In this document: positions 16,658 to 24,061 of the stretch, piece by piece | How the letters are laid out: every line of letters begins with the position of its first letter | How positions within the stretch are numbered: the stretch's first letter is position 1 | From: an uncultured Simplicispira sp. | GTDB taxonomy: Bacteria > Pseudomonadota > Gammaproteobacteria > Burkholderiales > Burkholderiaceae_C | Assembly (NCBI GenBank): GCA_903882725.1 | Contig: CAIRYF010000454.1 | Coordinates: 1-24,061 of the forward strand | Reading direction: 5' to 3' | Length of the DNA stretch: 24,061 nt | Notes under the pieces: model-generated | The model's input: only the letters and a program-made list of their open reading frames with translations | What the model was told of the DNA's origin: nothing | Database searches by the model: none | Program-made: the position numbers and the translations under genes

Positions 16658-18208
16658 GTGAACACTGTTAAATACAAAATTTGGATTCAGCTTCTGGGCA
16701 CGATTGGTGCAGCGCTGCTGGTAGTTTGGACTTGCGTGATCATTTGGCAAGGCCATGTTACGCGGCAGGCGGCACTGGATCAGGCGATTGAGTTTTCTAG
16801 CACCATGCACGATGTCACTATGGCCGGTCTTACGGGCATGATGGTGACGGGCACCGTCGGTCAGCGCGATGTGTTTCTGGACCAGATCAAAAGTTTGGGT
16901 GCTATTCGTGATGTGCGTGTCTTGCGTGGTGACGCCGTCATCAAAACTTTTGGTGCGGGTACCGAAAAAGACGATTCCAAACCGGATGGGCTGGAGCAAC
17001 AAGTATTGCAATCGGGCAAGGCTTTCTCGCAGGTCGAATCCAACCAGGACGGCGAGTACCTGCGCTCTGTGCGGCCCGCGTTGGCATTAAAGAATTCGCT
17101 GGGCAAAGATTGCACGACCTGCCATCAGGTGCCTGAGGGTTCGGTGTTGGGGGTTGTCAGCATGAAGGTGTCTTTGGACAAGGTCAACGCCAGCTTGGCC
17201 GACCAGCGCATCAAGTCCATTTTGATGGCGCTGCTGACCTGCATTCCGGTGCTGATATTGATTTATCCGTTCATCCGCCGGGTGGTGACGCGGCCGCTGG
17301 AGGATTGCATCACGATCGCCAAAGGCATTGCTTGCGGCGACCTGACCCAACAAGTCCAAGTGACTTCACACAACGAAATGGGCCAACTGCAACAGGCCAT
17401 CAAGGAGATGAACGCTGGTCTGGAGAAAGTGGTGCGCCAAGTCAGGATCGGTACCGACACCATCTTCAGCGCCTCCAATGACATTGCCAGTGGCAATCTG
17501 GACTTGTCCAGCCGCACGGAACAGCAGGCCAGTACGCTGGAAAACACGGCGGCCTCAATGGCCGAGGTCACTGCTGCAGTCAACCAAAATGCAGACCACG
17601 CACGCCGTGCTAATCAGCTTGCACAGTCGGCCTCGGACGTAGCGGTGCGCGGCGGCACAGTGGTGGCGGGGGTGATTGACACCATGGCCTCCATCAATGC
17701 CTCCAGTAAGCGCATTGTGGACATCATTTCTGTCATTGACGGCATTGCATTCCAGACCAATATTTTGGCCCTGAACGCTGCCGTAGAGGCCGCACGGGCC
17801 GGCGAACAGGGCCGTGGCTTTGCCGTGGTGGCCGCTGAAGTACGCAACTTGGCCAAGCGCTCGGCAGATGCGGCGCACGAGATCAAAGCCTTGATCAGTG
17901 ACTCGGTGAGCAAAGTGGACGTGGGCAGCAGTCTGGTGCAGCAGGCCGGCAGCACCATGAACGACATCGTCGACAGTATTGGCCACGTGACGGACACCAT
18001 GGCCGAAATTTTGGCGGCCAGCGCCGCTCAGAGCAGCGGCATTGAGCGTGTGGGTCATGCCATCGACAACATGAACCAAGTCACCCAACAAAACGCAACC
18101 TTGGTGGAGCAAGCCGCAGCAGCGGCGCAATCCCTGCAACAGCAGGCCGAGCACCTAGAGCACGTGGTACACGCCTTCAAGGTCAAAGAGAACGATGCCA
18201 ACAGCTAG
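16658..18208 (+). CDS. Methyl-accepting chemotaxis protein with periplasmic c-type heme motif
   Basis: A 516-residue chemoreceptor. Order of parts: membrane segment 1 at about 8-30, a periplasmic domain of about 155 residues, membrane segment 2 at about 187-206, a HAMP domain at about 208-260, and a signalling domain whose hairpin tip reads [20 protein letters not shown]. The periplasmic domain contains CTTCH at 152-156, the CxxCH signature for covalent heme c attachment, followed by [13 protein letters not shown]. Such receptors are known in, for example, Desulfovibrio DcrA and Geobacter, and sense redox state or small gases. I start at a GTG with AGGGGA just upstream; the open frame runs back to a TTG at 16622 without a ribosome binding site. 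The protein ends in [16 protein letters not shown], without a C-terminal NWETF-type pentapeptide. Ligand unproven. Confidence 0.9.
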   Translation: MNTVKYKIWIQLLGTIGAALLVVWTCVIIWQGHVTRQAALDQAIEFSSTMHDVTMAGLTGMMVTGTVGQRDVFLDQIKSLGAIRDVRVLRGDAVIKTFGAGTEKDDSKPDGLEQQVLQSGKAFSQVESNQDGEYLRSVRPALALKNSLGKDCTTCHQVPEGSVLGVVSMKVSLDKVNASLADQRIKSILMALLTCIPVLILIYPFIRRVVTRPLEDCITIAKGIACGDLTQQVQVTSHNEMGQLQQAIKEMNAGLEKVVRQVRIGTDTIFSASNDIASGNLDLSSRTEQQASTLENTAASMAEVTAAVNQNADHARRANQLAQSASDVAVRGGTVVAGVIDTMASINASSKRIVDIISVIDGIAFQTNILALNAAVEAARAGEQGRGFAVVAAEVRNLAKRSADAAHEIKALISDSVSKVDVGSSLVQQAGSTMNDIVDSIGHVTDTMAEILAASAAQSSGIERVGHAIDNMNQVTQQNATLVEQAAAAAQSLQQQAEHLEHVVHAFKVKENDANS

Positions 18209-18220
18209 CCACTAAAAAAA

Positions 18221-18322
18221 TGATAGCTGCTAGCGCAGGTATTTAAACGATTTCAGTGCCTAAACAGCCTGAAATCCAATAGATACGTGCGCTACACGCT
18301 CATTTATCTATAGCTATAGTTC
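18221..18322. repeat. Intergenic repeat, copy 2 (hairpin type, most complete)
   Basis: Starts TGATAGCTGCTAGCGCAGGT and ends near ATACGTGCGCTACACGCTCA plus TATAGCTATAG. The core is a perfect 8-bp stem, GATTTCAG at 18249-18256 with CTGAAATC at 18269-18276, and TAGCGC...GTAT faces ATAC...GCGCTA as outer arms. It lies between the convergent chemoreceptor and ppk2 genes and may serve as a shared transcript end. The border words are shared with copy 1 and the right half with copy 3. Confidence 0.75.
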
Positions 18323-18372
18323 CAGTCGCAAAAATAAACCGTAAAGCTGTGGCGTTCAGGCCGGTCAGGAGC

Positions 18373-19569
18373 TCAAAGCACGCAACCGGGCTGCTCGCCG
18401 CGCTCGTAGACCACATGGGCACGACCGACAATAAACGGATCGAGTTTGCTGATGGCTTTCGTGTCTTTATTGGTGTAGGGCAGTTTGTGCAACACATAGC
18501 GCATTGCATTAAGGCGAGCGCGCTTTTTGCAATCACTCTTGACGACCGTCCAAGGAGAATCAGCGGTATCGGTGCCAAAAAACATGGCCTCTTTGGCGCT
18601 GGTGTACTCATTCCATTTATCCAGACTGGCCAAGTCAATCGGGCTGAGTTTCCATTGCTTCAGTGGATGCACTTCGCGCTCTTTAAATCGGCGGCGCTGC
18701 TCGGCTTGGCTGACCGAGAACCAAAACTTGACGACGTGGATGCCACTGCGCACCAGATTGCGCTCAAACTCGGGTACTTGGCGCATAAATTCATGGTATT
18801 CGGGGTCAGAACAAAAGCCCATCACCCGTTCTACGCCCGCGCGGTTATACCAACTGCGGTCAAACAAGACAATCTCGCCGGCAGTAGGCAAGTGCTGGAT
18901 ATAGCGCTGAAAATACCACTGGCCGTGTTCTACCTCGCTGGGCTTTTCTAAGGCCACCACGTGGGCACCGCGCGGGTTCAGATGCTCCATAAAGCGCTTG
19001 ATGGCCCCGCCCTTGCCGGCGGCATCGCGGCCCTCAAACAAAATAACCACCCGCTGGCCGGTCTCTTTGACCCATGCCTGCAATTTGAGCAGTTCAACCT
19101 GTAACTGGTATTTTTGCGACTCGTAGGTGGAGCGGCGCATCAGGTGCTTGTAGGGGTAGCCGCCTTCGCGCCAGTCGTGGGCCAACTCCTCATCGGGATG
19201 GCCTTTGAGGTTGATGGGATGGTCTGGTGTCTCTGTGGTGAACAGTATTTGGCGCAATACGGCCAGATCGTCTGCCGATGCCCCCCCTAACGTGGCACGC
19301 AGGGCAGCGGCGCGTTGTTTGAGGGGCAGGTTGTCATTGTCGAGTAGCCCGGCAATAGTGGCGATTTGCTTGTGTTGTGCGACCGAGGTGGCCTTTTTCG
19401 GTACATAACGCGCCACCGCAGCGGTATCTAAAACAGGAACAGTGTCTCCACTGCTGGCCCGGCGTGAGCGGGGGCGCGTAGCAGTTTTGGTCGTTTTAGC
19501 GGTAGGCACTGGGGCCCCCGCTGGTGCTGGGCGCTTGGCGGCGGTGGGGGGGGTGTTTTTTTGGCTCAT
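18373..19569 (-). CDS. ppk2: Polyphosphate kinase 2 family protein
   Basis: A 398-residue PPK2 enzyme, which transfers phosphate between polyphosphate and nucleoside diphosphates in the cytoplasm. Walker A is EGRDAAGKGGAI around Lys186; Walker B and lid read VLFDRSWYNRAGVERVMGF from 234, with Asp237. DLASLDKWNEYTSAKEAMFF and SDCKKRARLN complete the family signature. Single-domain length with these motifs fits the class that mainly makes GTP or ATP from polyphosphate. The first 50 residues are an Ala/Pro/Lys/Arg-rich, probably disordered extension. Codons 3-9 contain seven A followed, after CA, by eight C. No Shine-Dalgarno is visible, but no other start keeps the domain complete. The gene is convergent with the chemoreceptor gene. 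Confidence 0.93.
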   Translation of the reverse strand: MSQKNTPPTAAKRPAPAGAPVPTAKTTKTATRPRSRRASSGDTVPVLDTAAVARYVPKKATSVAQHKQIATIAGLLDNDNLPLKQRAAALRATLGGASADDLAVLRQILFTTETPDHPINLKGHPDEELAHDWREGGYPYKHLMRRSTYESQKYQLQVELLKLQAWVKETGQRVVILFEGRDAAGKGGAIKRFMEHLNPRGAHVVALEKPSEVEHGQWYFQRYIQHLPTAGEIVLFDRSWYNRAGVERVMGFCSDPEYHEFMRQVPEFERNLVRSGIHVVKFWFSVSQAEQRRRFKEREVHPLKQWKLSPIDLASLDKWNEYTSAKEAMFFGTDTADSPWTVVKSDCKKRARLNAMRYVLHKLPYTNKDTKAISKLDPFIVGRAHVVYERGEQPGCVL

Positions 19570-19582
19570 AGCATCATTTTGT

Positions 19583-19626
19583 CACTATTAAAACTACCTG
19601 AAAGCGCATCAATACGTGCGCTAACA
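19583..19626. repeat. Intergenic repeat, copy 3 (right half only)
   Basis: AAACTACCTGAAAGCGCATC followed by AATACGTGCGCTAAC corresponds to the right half of copy 2 (AAACAGCCTGAAATC, then ATACGTGCGCTAC). The left half and the hairpin are missing. It sits between ppk2 and the broken EamA gene, both on the minus strand, and its end touches the EamA stop region. Confidence 0.6.
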
Positions 19627-19628
19627 GA

Positions 19629-20525
19629 TCATGTATTGATAGTGCTGCTGGCGGCACGTGGCGGCTCCATTTGGCTGAACACCAGCGCCGCCACCACCAA
19701 TGCCGCGCCGCTGATGGCCACCAGGCCCATGCGCTCGCCCAGCATCAACCACGCGGTCAGGGCGGCAAACACTGGCTCCAGGCCAAAGACGATGGCGCTG
19801 CGCATGGCGTCCACACGCTGCTGGCCCCAGGTTTGCAGCGTCACCACCAACACGCTGGCCAGCAAGCCCAGGTAGATCAGCGCCGTCCATGCCGGGGTGC
19901 CCAGCTCGGCCAGTTGTGCCGTCCAGTCCATGCCGCCGGGGCGCAGCAGCAACAGCACGCTGGCGGCAGCAAACATCACGCTGGCCTGCACCGCCGCCAT
20001 GCGCGTGGCACGCAGCGGACGCGCTTGGGTGCGCTGCGCGCATTGCTCCAGCGTCAAGATGTAGATGGCATAAAACAGCGTGCTGATCAGCGTCAGCGTG
20101 TCGCCAAAGTTCCACGGCGCGTCCTCGTGGAACATCAACACCATGCCGGCGCAGGCCATGGCGCAAGCAGCCCACAGACGCCAGCCGTAGCGCCGCCGCA
20201 GCGCCAGCATCGCCAACAGCGGCACCACCAGCACGTTCAGCCCGGTAACAAAGGCGTTGCGGTTGCTGCTGGTGCGCGCCAGTCCTTCAATTTGCAGCCA
20301 AAACGCCAAAAACAGCAGCGCGCCCAGCAGCGCGCCCCAGCGGCGCTCGTCGCGGCGCATTCCCCACCACAGCGGGCCTAGCACCAGCAAGGCAATGGCA
20401 AAGCGCAGCCAGATGATTTGCAGCGCATCGAGCTGGCCCGAGAGCAGTTTCATGGCCGGAAAAGTAGTCCCTCAAACCATGGTGACAAGCAGTAAGGCCC
20501 ACAGGCCAAGACGTTCAGGGCGCAT
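19629..20525 (-). pseudogene. EamA family (DMT) transporter interrupted by an in-frame TGA
   Basis: From 20453 downward the frame encodes 274 residues of a drug/metabolite transporter with about nine hydrophobic segments and two EamA repeats (for example GDTLTLISTLFYAIYILTLE at the start of the second half). The first helix is missing from that frame. It is found just upstream in the same frame: an ATG at 20525 gives MRPERLGLWALLLVTMV, then TGA at 20472-20474, then GTTFPA and MKLL. Intact EamA proteins read VWGTTFPAMK here, so a single TGG-to-TGA change explains the break. With tryptophan restored the protein would be 298 residues, the usual size. Restart at MKLL could give a protein lacking helix 1, probably with wrong topology. 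A base-call error is the alternative. Confidence 0.8.
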
Positions 20526-20536
20526 AAAAAACAGAC

Positions 20537-20572
20537 AAAAAATAAGGCCCGGCGCTGCGAAGGCGTCGGGCC
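20537..20572 (-). terminator. Rho-independent terminator of the ABC transporter operon
   Basis: On the minus strand, GGCCCGACGC and GCGCCGGGCC form a 10-bp stem with one mismatch around the loop CTTCGCA, followed by TTATTTTTT. It lies 20 bases downstream of the ATPase stop codon. Its T-tract ends 11 bases before the original EamA start codon, so the EamA gene needs its own promoter within or after this hairpin, or read-through. Confidence 0.85.
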
Positions 20573-20591
20573 AGGAGTGGCGGGGTGCGGT

Positions 20592-21352
<761 letters not shown>

Positions 21353-21356
<4 letters not shown>

Positions 21357-22135
21357 TGGCCGCGCCCTTCGACGTCAAAGCGGTATTCGATGGCGTTGGA
21401 AATTTGCGTCACCAGCGTAGTCAGCAGCAGATAGGTGACGGCCACAGTCGAGAGGGTGGCAATCGGCTGAAAAGTCGCCGACTGGATGCGGTTGCCAACG
21501 TTGGTCAGCTCGACCACGCCAATGGCGTAGGCCAGCGACGAGTCCTTCAGCAGCGCGACAAAGTTGCTGACCAGCGGCGGCAGTGAGATTTTGAAAGCCT
21601 GCGGAAACACCACGTCCATAAACACGTGCATCCGCCCCAGCCCCAGCGCGCGCGCCGCTTCGGTCTGGCCGCGCGGCACCGCCAGCAGACCGGCGCGCAC
21701 CGCTTCGGCGTTGTATGCACCGACGTTCAGGCCCAGCGCCACCACGGCAGAGGCAAAGTCGGGCAAATTAAGCCCCGGCACCAGCACCGGCAGGGCAAAG
21801 TAGACAAACAAAATCTGCACCAGCAGCGGCGTGCCGCGAATGACCCAGATGTAAAACCGCGCTATCCAGCGCAGTGCGCGCCAGCGCGAAGTGCGCCCCA
21901 ACGCCGCGCTGGTGCCCAGCACCAAACCAACGCTGCCACTGACCAGCGTCAACCACAGCGTGGTGCGGGCACCGTCAGAAAACGCCTGCGCGTTCGAGCC
22001 AATTGGCTCGGGCAGAAACGACAACAGCTGGCCTAAAAAGGCCAGCGCAAGCACCATCAAAATCAGGGCGGCGACCAGCGTGGCATTGCTGCGTTGCTGG
22101 CGGCTCCAGTGGTGCGGCCAAAGTGCGATGAGCAT
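21353..22135 (-). CDS. Polar amino acid ABC transporter permease
   Basis: A 260-residue inner-membrane permease of the HisM/GlnP type. Membrane segments include [40 protein letters not shown] and [28 protein letters not shown] is the conserved patch of this family. The EAA loop that contacts the ATPase reads [20 protein letters not shown] followed by ALGLGR. It is the only permease in the operon, so it should work as a homodimer. It starts 23 bases after the binding-protein gene and overlaps the ATPase gene by 4 bp. Confidence 0.95.
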
Positions 22136-22158
22136 GTAAAGGCGTCAAGCGTCCCTGC

Positions 22159-22929
22159 TCAATGGCAGCGCACGTCTTCGTTGAAGTATTTGGTCGAGAC
22201 GGCGGCGTAGCTGCCATCGGCCATGGTGGCGGCCAGCGCTTTGTTCCACGCGTCGGCCAAGCCGGTGTTGCCCTTGGTGACGGCAGAGGCAATTTGCTCA
22301 ATAAACACCATCTCGCCCAGCTTGAAGCCAGCGTCGGGGTTTTTAGCGGCGACTTCTTTGGCGACAAAGCGGTCGGTCACCCACGCATCGACGCGCTTAG
22401 ACACCAAGGCGCTGCGCGCATCAACGTCGGTCGGAAAGTTTTTCATTTCCTTGATGGTGGCGACTTTTTGCACGTTTTCCAAGTAGCTGGTGCCGGTTTG
22501 CACCGCGACGATTTTGCCGCCCAAGTCTTTGGCGCTGCGAATAGCCCCATCCATGGCAATCACCATGCCGCCCGAGCAGTAGTGCGGTGCGGCGAAGGTG
22601 ACGGCCTTGGCACGCTCTTCGGTGATGCCGTGCGAGGCAATCACCAAGTCCCAGCGGTCTTGCTTGAGGCCCGTGAGCAAGGCGTCAAAACCGATGGTTT
22701 TCCACTTGATTTTCAGGCCCATTTTTTTGGCGACCAGCTCGGCCACTTCGACCTCAAAGCCGGTCAGCGTGCTGCCTTTGAAGTAGTTGAACGGGGCAAA
22801 CTGGCCCTCGGTCGCCAGCAAAATGGTGCCGTCTTTTTGGATGGCCTCGATGGTGCGGGCTTGCACCGCAGCGCCAGAGAAGGCGGCGCACACGGCAAGG
22901 GTGGTGGCGAGGGCTTTGAAGAATTTCAT
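22159..22929 (-). CDS. Polar amino acid ABC transporter substrate-binding protein
   Basis: A 256-residue periplasmic binding protein (family 3). MKFFKALATTLAVCAAFSGA is a Sec signal peptide with likely cleavage after AVQA (residue 24). The mature domain has ATEGQFAPFNY, the ligand-pocket strand LTGFEVEVAELVAKKMGLK, DLVIASHGITEERAKAVTFA and VAVQTGTSYLENV, all conserved in amino acid binders. The ligand cannot be read reliably from these. The open frame extends to 23040, but the extra 37 residues would bury the signal peptide. The upstream leader is C-rich without a Shine-Dalgarno. First gene of the operon binding protein-permease-ATPase. Confidence 0.93.
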   Translation of the reverse strand: MKFFKALATTLAVCAAFSGAAVQARTIEAIQKDGTILLATEGQFAPFNYFKGSTLTGFEVEVAELVAKKMGLKIKWKTIGFDALLTGLKQDRWDLVIASHGITEERAKAVTFAAPHYCSGGMVIAMDGAIRSAKDLGGKIVAVQTGTSYLENVQKVATIKEMKNFPTDVDARSALVSKRVDAWVTDRFVAKEVAAKNPDAGFKLGEMVFIEQIASAVTKGNTGLADAWNKALAATMADGSYAAVSTKYFNEDVRCH

Positions 22930-23060
22930 GGGGAGGGGTTTGTCTGCGGGGTGGTCAGGGACAAAACTGGCTGGTGGGTCAACGCAGCCGGAACGGGTGC
23001 CAAAAGAGCGGCTGAAATGCGCCCGGGTAGGGGCGGTCAAAACGTATCAAAAAGCCAGCG

Positions 23061-23066
23061 ATTATA
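23061..23066 (-). promoter_or_regulatory. Candidate -10 box for the ABC transporter operon
   Basis: The minus strand reads a perfect TATAAT here, 132 bases before the binding-protein ATG, in the gap after the SRAP gene stop. No TTGACA-like -35 lies 16-18 bases upstream, so the promoter may need an activator. The resulting leader would be about 120 bases. Confidence 0.45.
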
Positions 23067-23103
23067 AATTGCAGCCTGCGCTTGGCACCCATGGGGGCAA
23101 CCC

Positions 23104-23814
23104 TCAATCAAACAACCCCTTAGGCACCTTGTCGGCCTTGTTCTCCACCGGGTTGGCCGCCAGCCAGTTGGCCGGGTACTGGCGCATGAATTCTTTGGCT
23201 TTTTCTATGCGCACCGTCAGCCATGCGCCGTAGGCACCTTCGTTCAAGATGACGGGCATACGCTTTTCGCTGCCGGGTTGCTGGTAGCGGCGCAGCAGGG
23301 CGTGGTTGTTGGCGTTGAGTGTCAGCAGGGTGAAGCTGACGATGCTCTCTCCCTCTGGCCCCGTCCAGCTGGCCCACAGGCCGGCGGCACCCATGGGCTG
23401 GCCGTCGATGCGCGAAATGCGCGTGGGCAGCGCTTTGCCGGCGCGCCAGTCGTCTTCAAAAAACGCCGCCATCGGCACGATGCAGCGCTGGCCTTTGATC
23501 CACGCATCGTGAAAGGCGCGGGTGGTGGAGACGGTTTCGGCCTTGGCGTGGATCAGCTTGGGCGAGCGCAGCTTGGCGTCGGACGCCGACTTGACCCAGT
23601 GCGGCACCAAGCCCCACTGCGCGGCGACGACTTCGCGCTCGGGCGCGGTGTCGGCCGCAGCATCAGGCACCGGTAGCGCTGATGGCACGGCGCGGATGAA
23701 GTGGCCAATTTTGCGCGGCCACATATGGCGCTCGGTGGTCTCTAACGGCAGCGCTACGCCAAAAGTGTCGCGGTAGGCGTTGGTGGGGGACAAGGTCTCG
23801 TAATGGGTGCTCAT
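23104..23814 (-). CDS. SRAP (YedK-like) domain protein lacking the catalytic cysteine
   Basis: A 236-residue SOS-response-associated (SRAP/YedK/HMCES) domain protein. Family members bind abasic sites in single-stranded DNA through Cys2. Visible family blocks are AAQWGLVPHWVK, AKAETVSTTRAFHDAW, RCIVPMAAFFEDDW (the conserved glutamate), SFTLLTLNANNHALLRRY (the conserved histidine) and RMPVILNEGAYGAWL. The start reads MSTHYETLSP, where homologues read MC-x-x-Y; the serine codon AGC differs from TGC by one base. The usual asparagine before the A-K/R-A/S-E-T motif is also replaced (LIHAKAETV). A second ATG three codons earlier (MNPMST) is possible but does not restore Cys2. DNA binding may persist, but covalent AP-site crosslinking should not. 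Confidence 0.85.
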   Translation of the reverse strand: MSTHYETLSPTNAYRDTFGVALPLETTERHMWPRKIGHFIRAVPSALPVPDAAADTAPEREVVAAQWGLVPHWVKSASDAKLRSPKLIHAKAETVSTTRAFHDAWIKGQRCIVPMAAFFEDDWRAGKALPTRISRIDGQPMGAAGLWASWTGPEGESIVSFTLLTLNANNHALLRRYQQPGSEKRMPVILNEGAYGAWLTVRIEKAKEFMRQYPANWLAANPVENKADKVPKGLFD

Positions 23815-23828
23815 GGGGTTCATTTTAT

Positions 23829-23876
23829 ATTAAATCGGCCTTTAGCCCTTATCCAATAAGCGCTTCTAGCTATTAA
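23829..23876. repeat. Intergenic repeat, copy 4 (inverted, different right part)
   Basis: The minus strand reads AATAGCTAGAAGCGCTTATT then GGATAAGGGCTAAAGGCCGA and TTTAAT. The opening matches the left border of copies 1 and 2 (AATAGCTGCAAGCGCTTGAT); the remainder is a variant with an AAGGGCT...AGGCC segment, as I remember from other comamonad repeats. It lies between the SRAP gene start and the IS5-type end. Confidence 0.6.
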
Positions 23877-24061
23877 AAAAGGAGTAATTTAGGCCGTGTT
23901 ATTGAAGTTAATGAAGCCATTTCATGGCACCAACCAAGTGGACGATGCTGAGGAAGCGGGTGTCGAGCTTTTCATAGCGCGTTGCGACTCTTCGGTAGAC
24001 TTTCATTCGCTGAAACAGGTTTTCCACCAAATGGCGCGCCCGGTATTTCAGCGCATCAAAC
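23877..24061 (-). mobile_element. 3' end of an IS5-type insertion sequence, running off the window
   Basis: The transposase tail at 23908-24061 is followed by about 30 bases of non-coding sequence (GGAGTAATTTAGGCC at 23881-23895) before the repeat copy begins. The exact element boundary and terminal inverted repeat cannot be fixed without the other end. It lies directly beside the poly-T and AATAGCT border of repeat copy 4, so it may have inserted at that repeat. Confidence 0.6.
23908..24061 (-). CDS. IS5-type DDE transposase, C-terminal fragment
   Basis: Only the last 50 or so codons are in the window, ending in TAA at 23908-23910. They read FDALKYRARHLVENLFQRMK then VYRRVATRYEKLDTRFLSIV and HLVGAMKWLH. 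The Y-x2-R-x3-E-x6-K signature of IS4/IS5 DDE transposases is perfect (YRARHLVENLFQRMK), and its glutamate is the third catalytic acid. Whether the complete element is intact cannot be judged, because the two catalytic aspartates lie beyond base 24061. Confidence 0.85.
   Translation of the reverse strand, partial: FDALKYRARHLVENLFQRMKVYRRVATRYEKLDTRFLSIVHLVGAMKWLH

Overview
The window looks like chromosome of a betaproteobacterium of the order Burkholderiales, most likely the family Comamonadaceae. The grounds are a GC-rich background, the ilvE/zinc-finger pairing, gatCAB lying head-to-head with mreBCD-mrdA, and several intergenic copies of a repeat carrying the TAGCTGC/TAGCGC words that I associate with comamonad genomes. 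This placement rests on pattern memory, not on a search.

Layout. 1-302 (+): the last codons of ilvE and a small CHCC zinc-finger protein. 299-2652 (-): a nitronate-monooxygenase-like flavoprotein followed by an O-antigen-ligase-type membrane protein. 2762-4989: a LysR regulator (TTG start) divergent from a YbfB-type MFS exporter, with two perfect palindromes between them. 5057-11700 (-): the gatC-gatA-gatB operon for tRNA-dependent amidation, interrupted by three unrelated genes between gatA and gatB. 11906-16487 (+): mreB-mreC-mreD-mrdA, the elongasome genes, without rodA. 16658-18208 (+): a chemoreceptor with a periplasmic c-type heme motif. 18373-19569 (-): a PPK2-type polyphosphate kinase. 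19629-20525 (-): an EamA-type transporter broken by an in-frame stop. 20592-22929 (-): a polar amino acid ABC transporter (binding protein, permease, ATPase) with a clear terminator. 23104-23814 (-): an SRAP-domain protein that lacks the usual catalytic cysteine. 23908-24061 (-): the 3' end of an IS5-type transposase.

The most interesting object is the three-gene block at 6526-9873. In transcription order it encodes a small HEPN-like protein, a ParA/MinD-like ATPase whose P-loop reads KGGVGRS (Arg where Lys is normal), and a larger P-loop ATPase with a Walker B of the form FDxxDR. The genes overlap by 4 and 17 bp, the last overlaps gatB by 4 bp (ATGA), and the first starts 13 bp after the gatA stop. 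The block therefore sits inside an essential operon and appears translationally coupled to it. Sampled lines are lower in GC than the flanking gat genes. No integrase or transposase is attached. The pattern fits a compact conflict or defence-type NTPase system in an unusual housekeeping location, but its function is unproven.

The rest is ordinary core and transport gene content, with several local oddities: the broken EamA gene, the Cys-less SRAP protein, mononucleotide tracts at the start of ppk2, the heme-bearing chemoreceptor, and at least four related intergenic repeats. No stretch longer than 300 bases lacks a gene.
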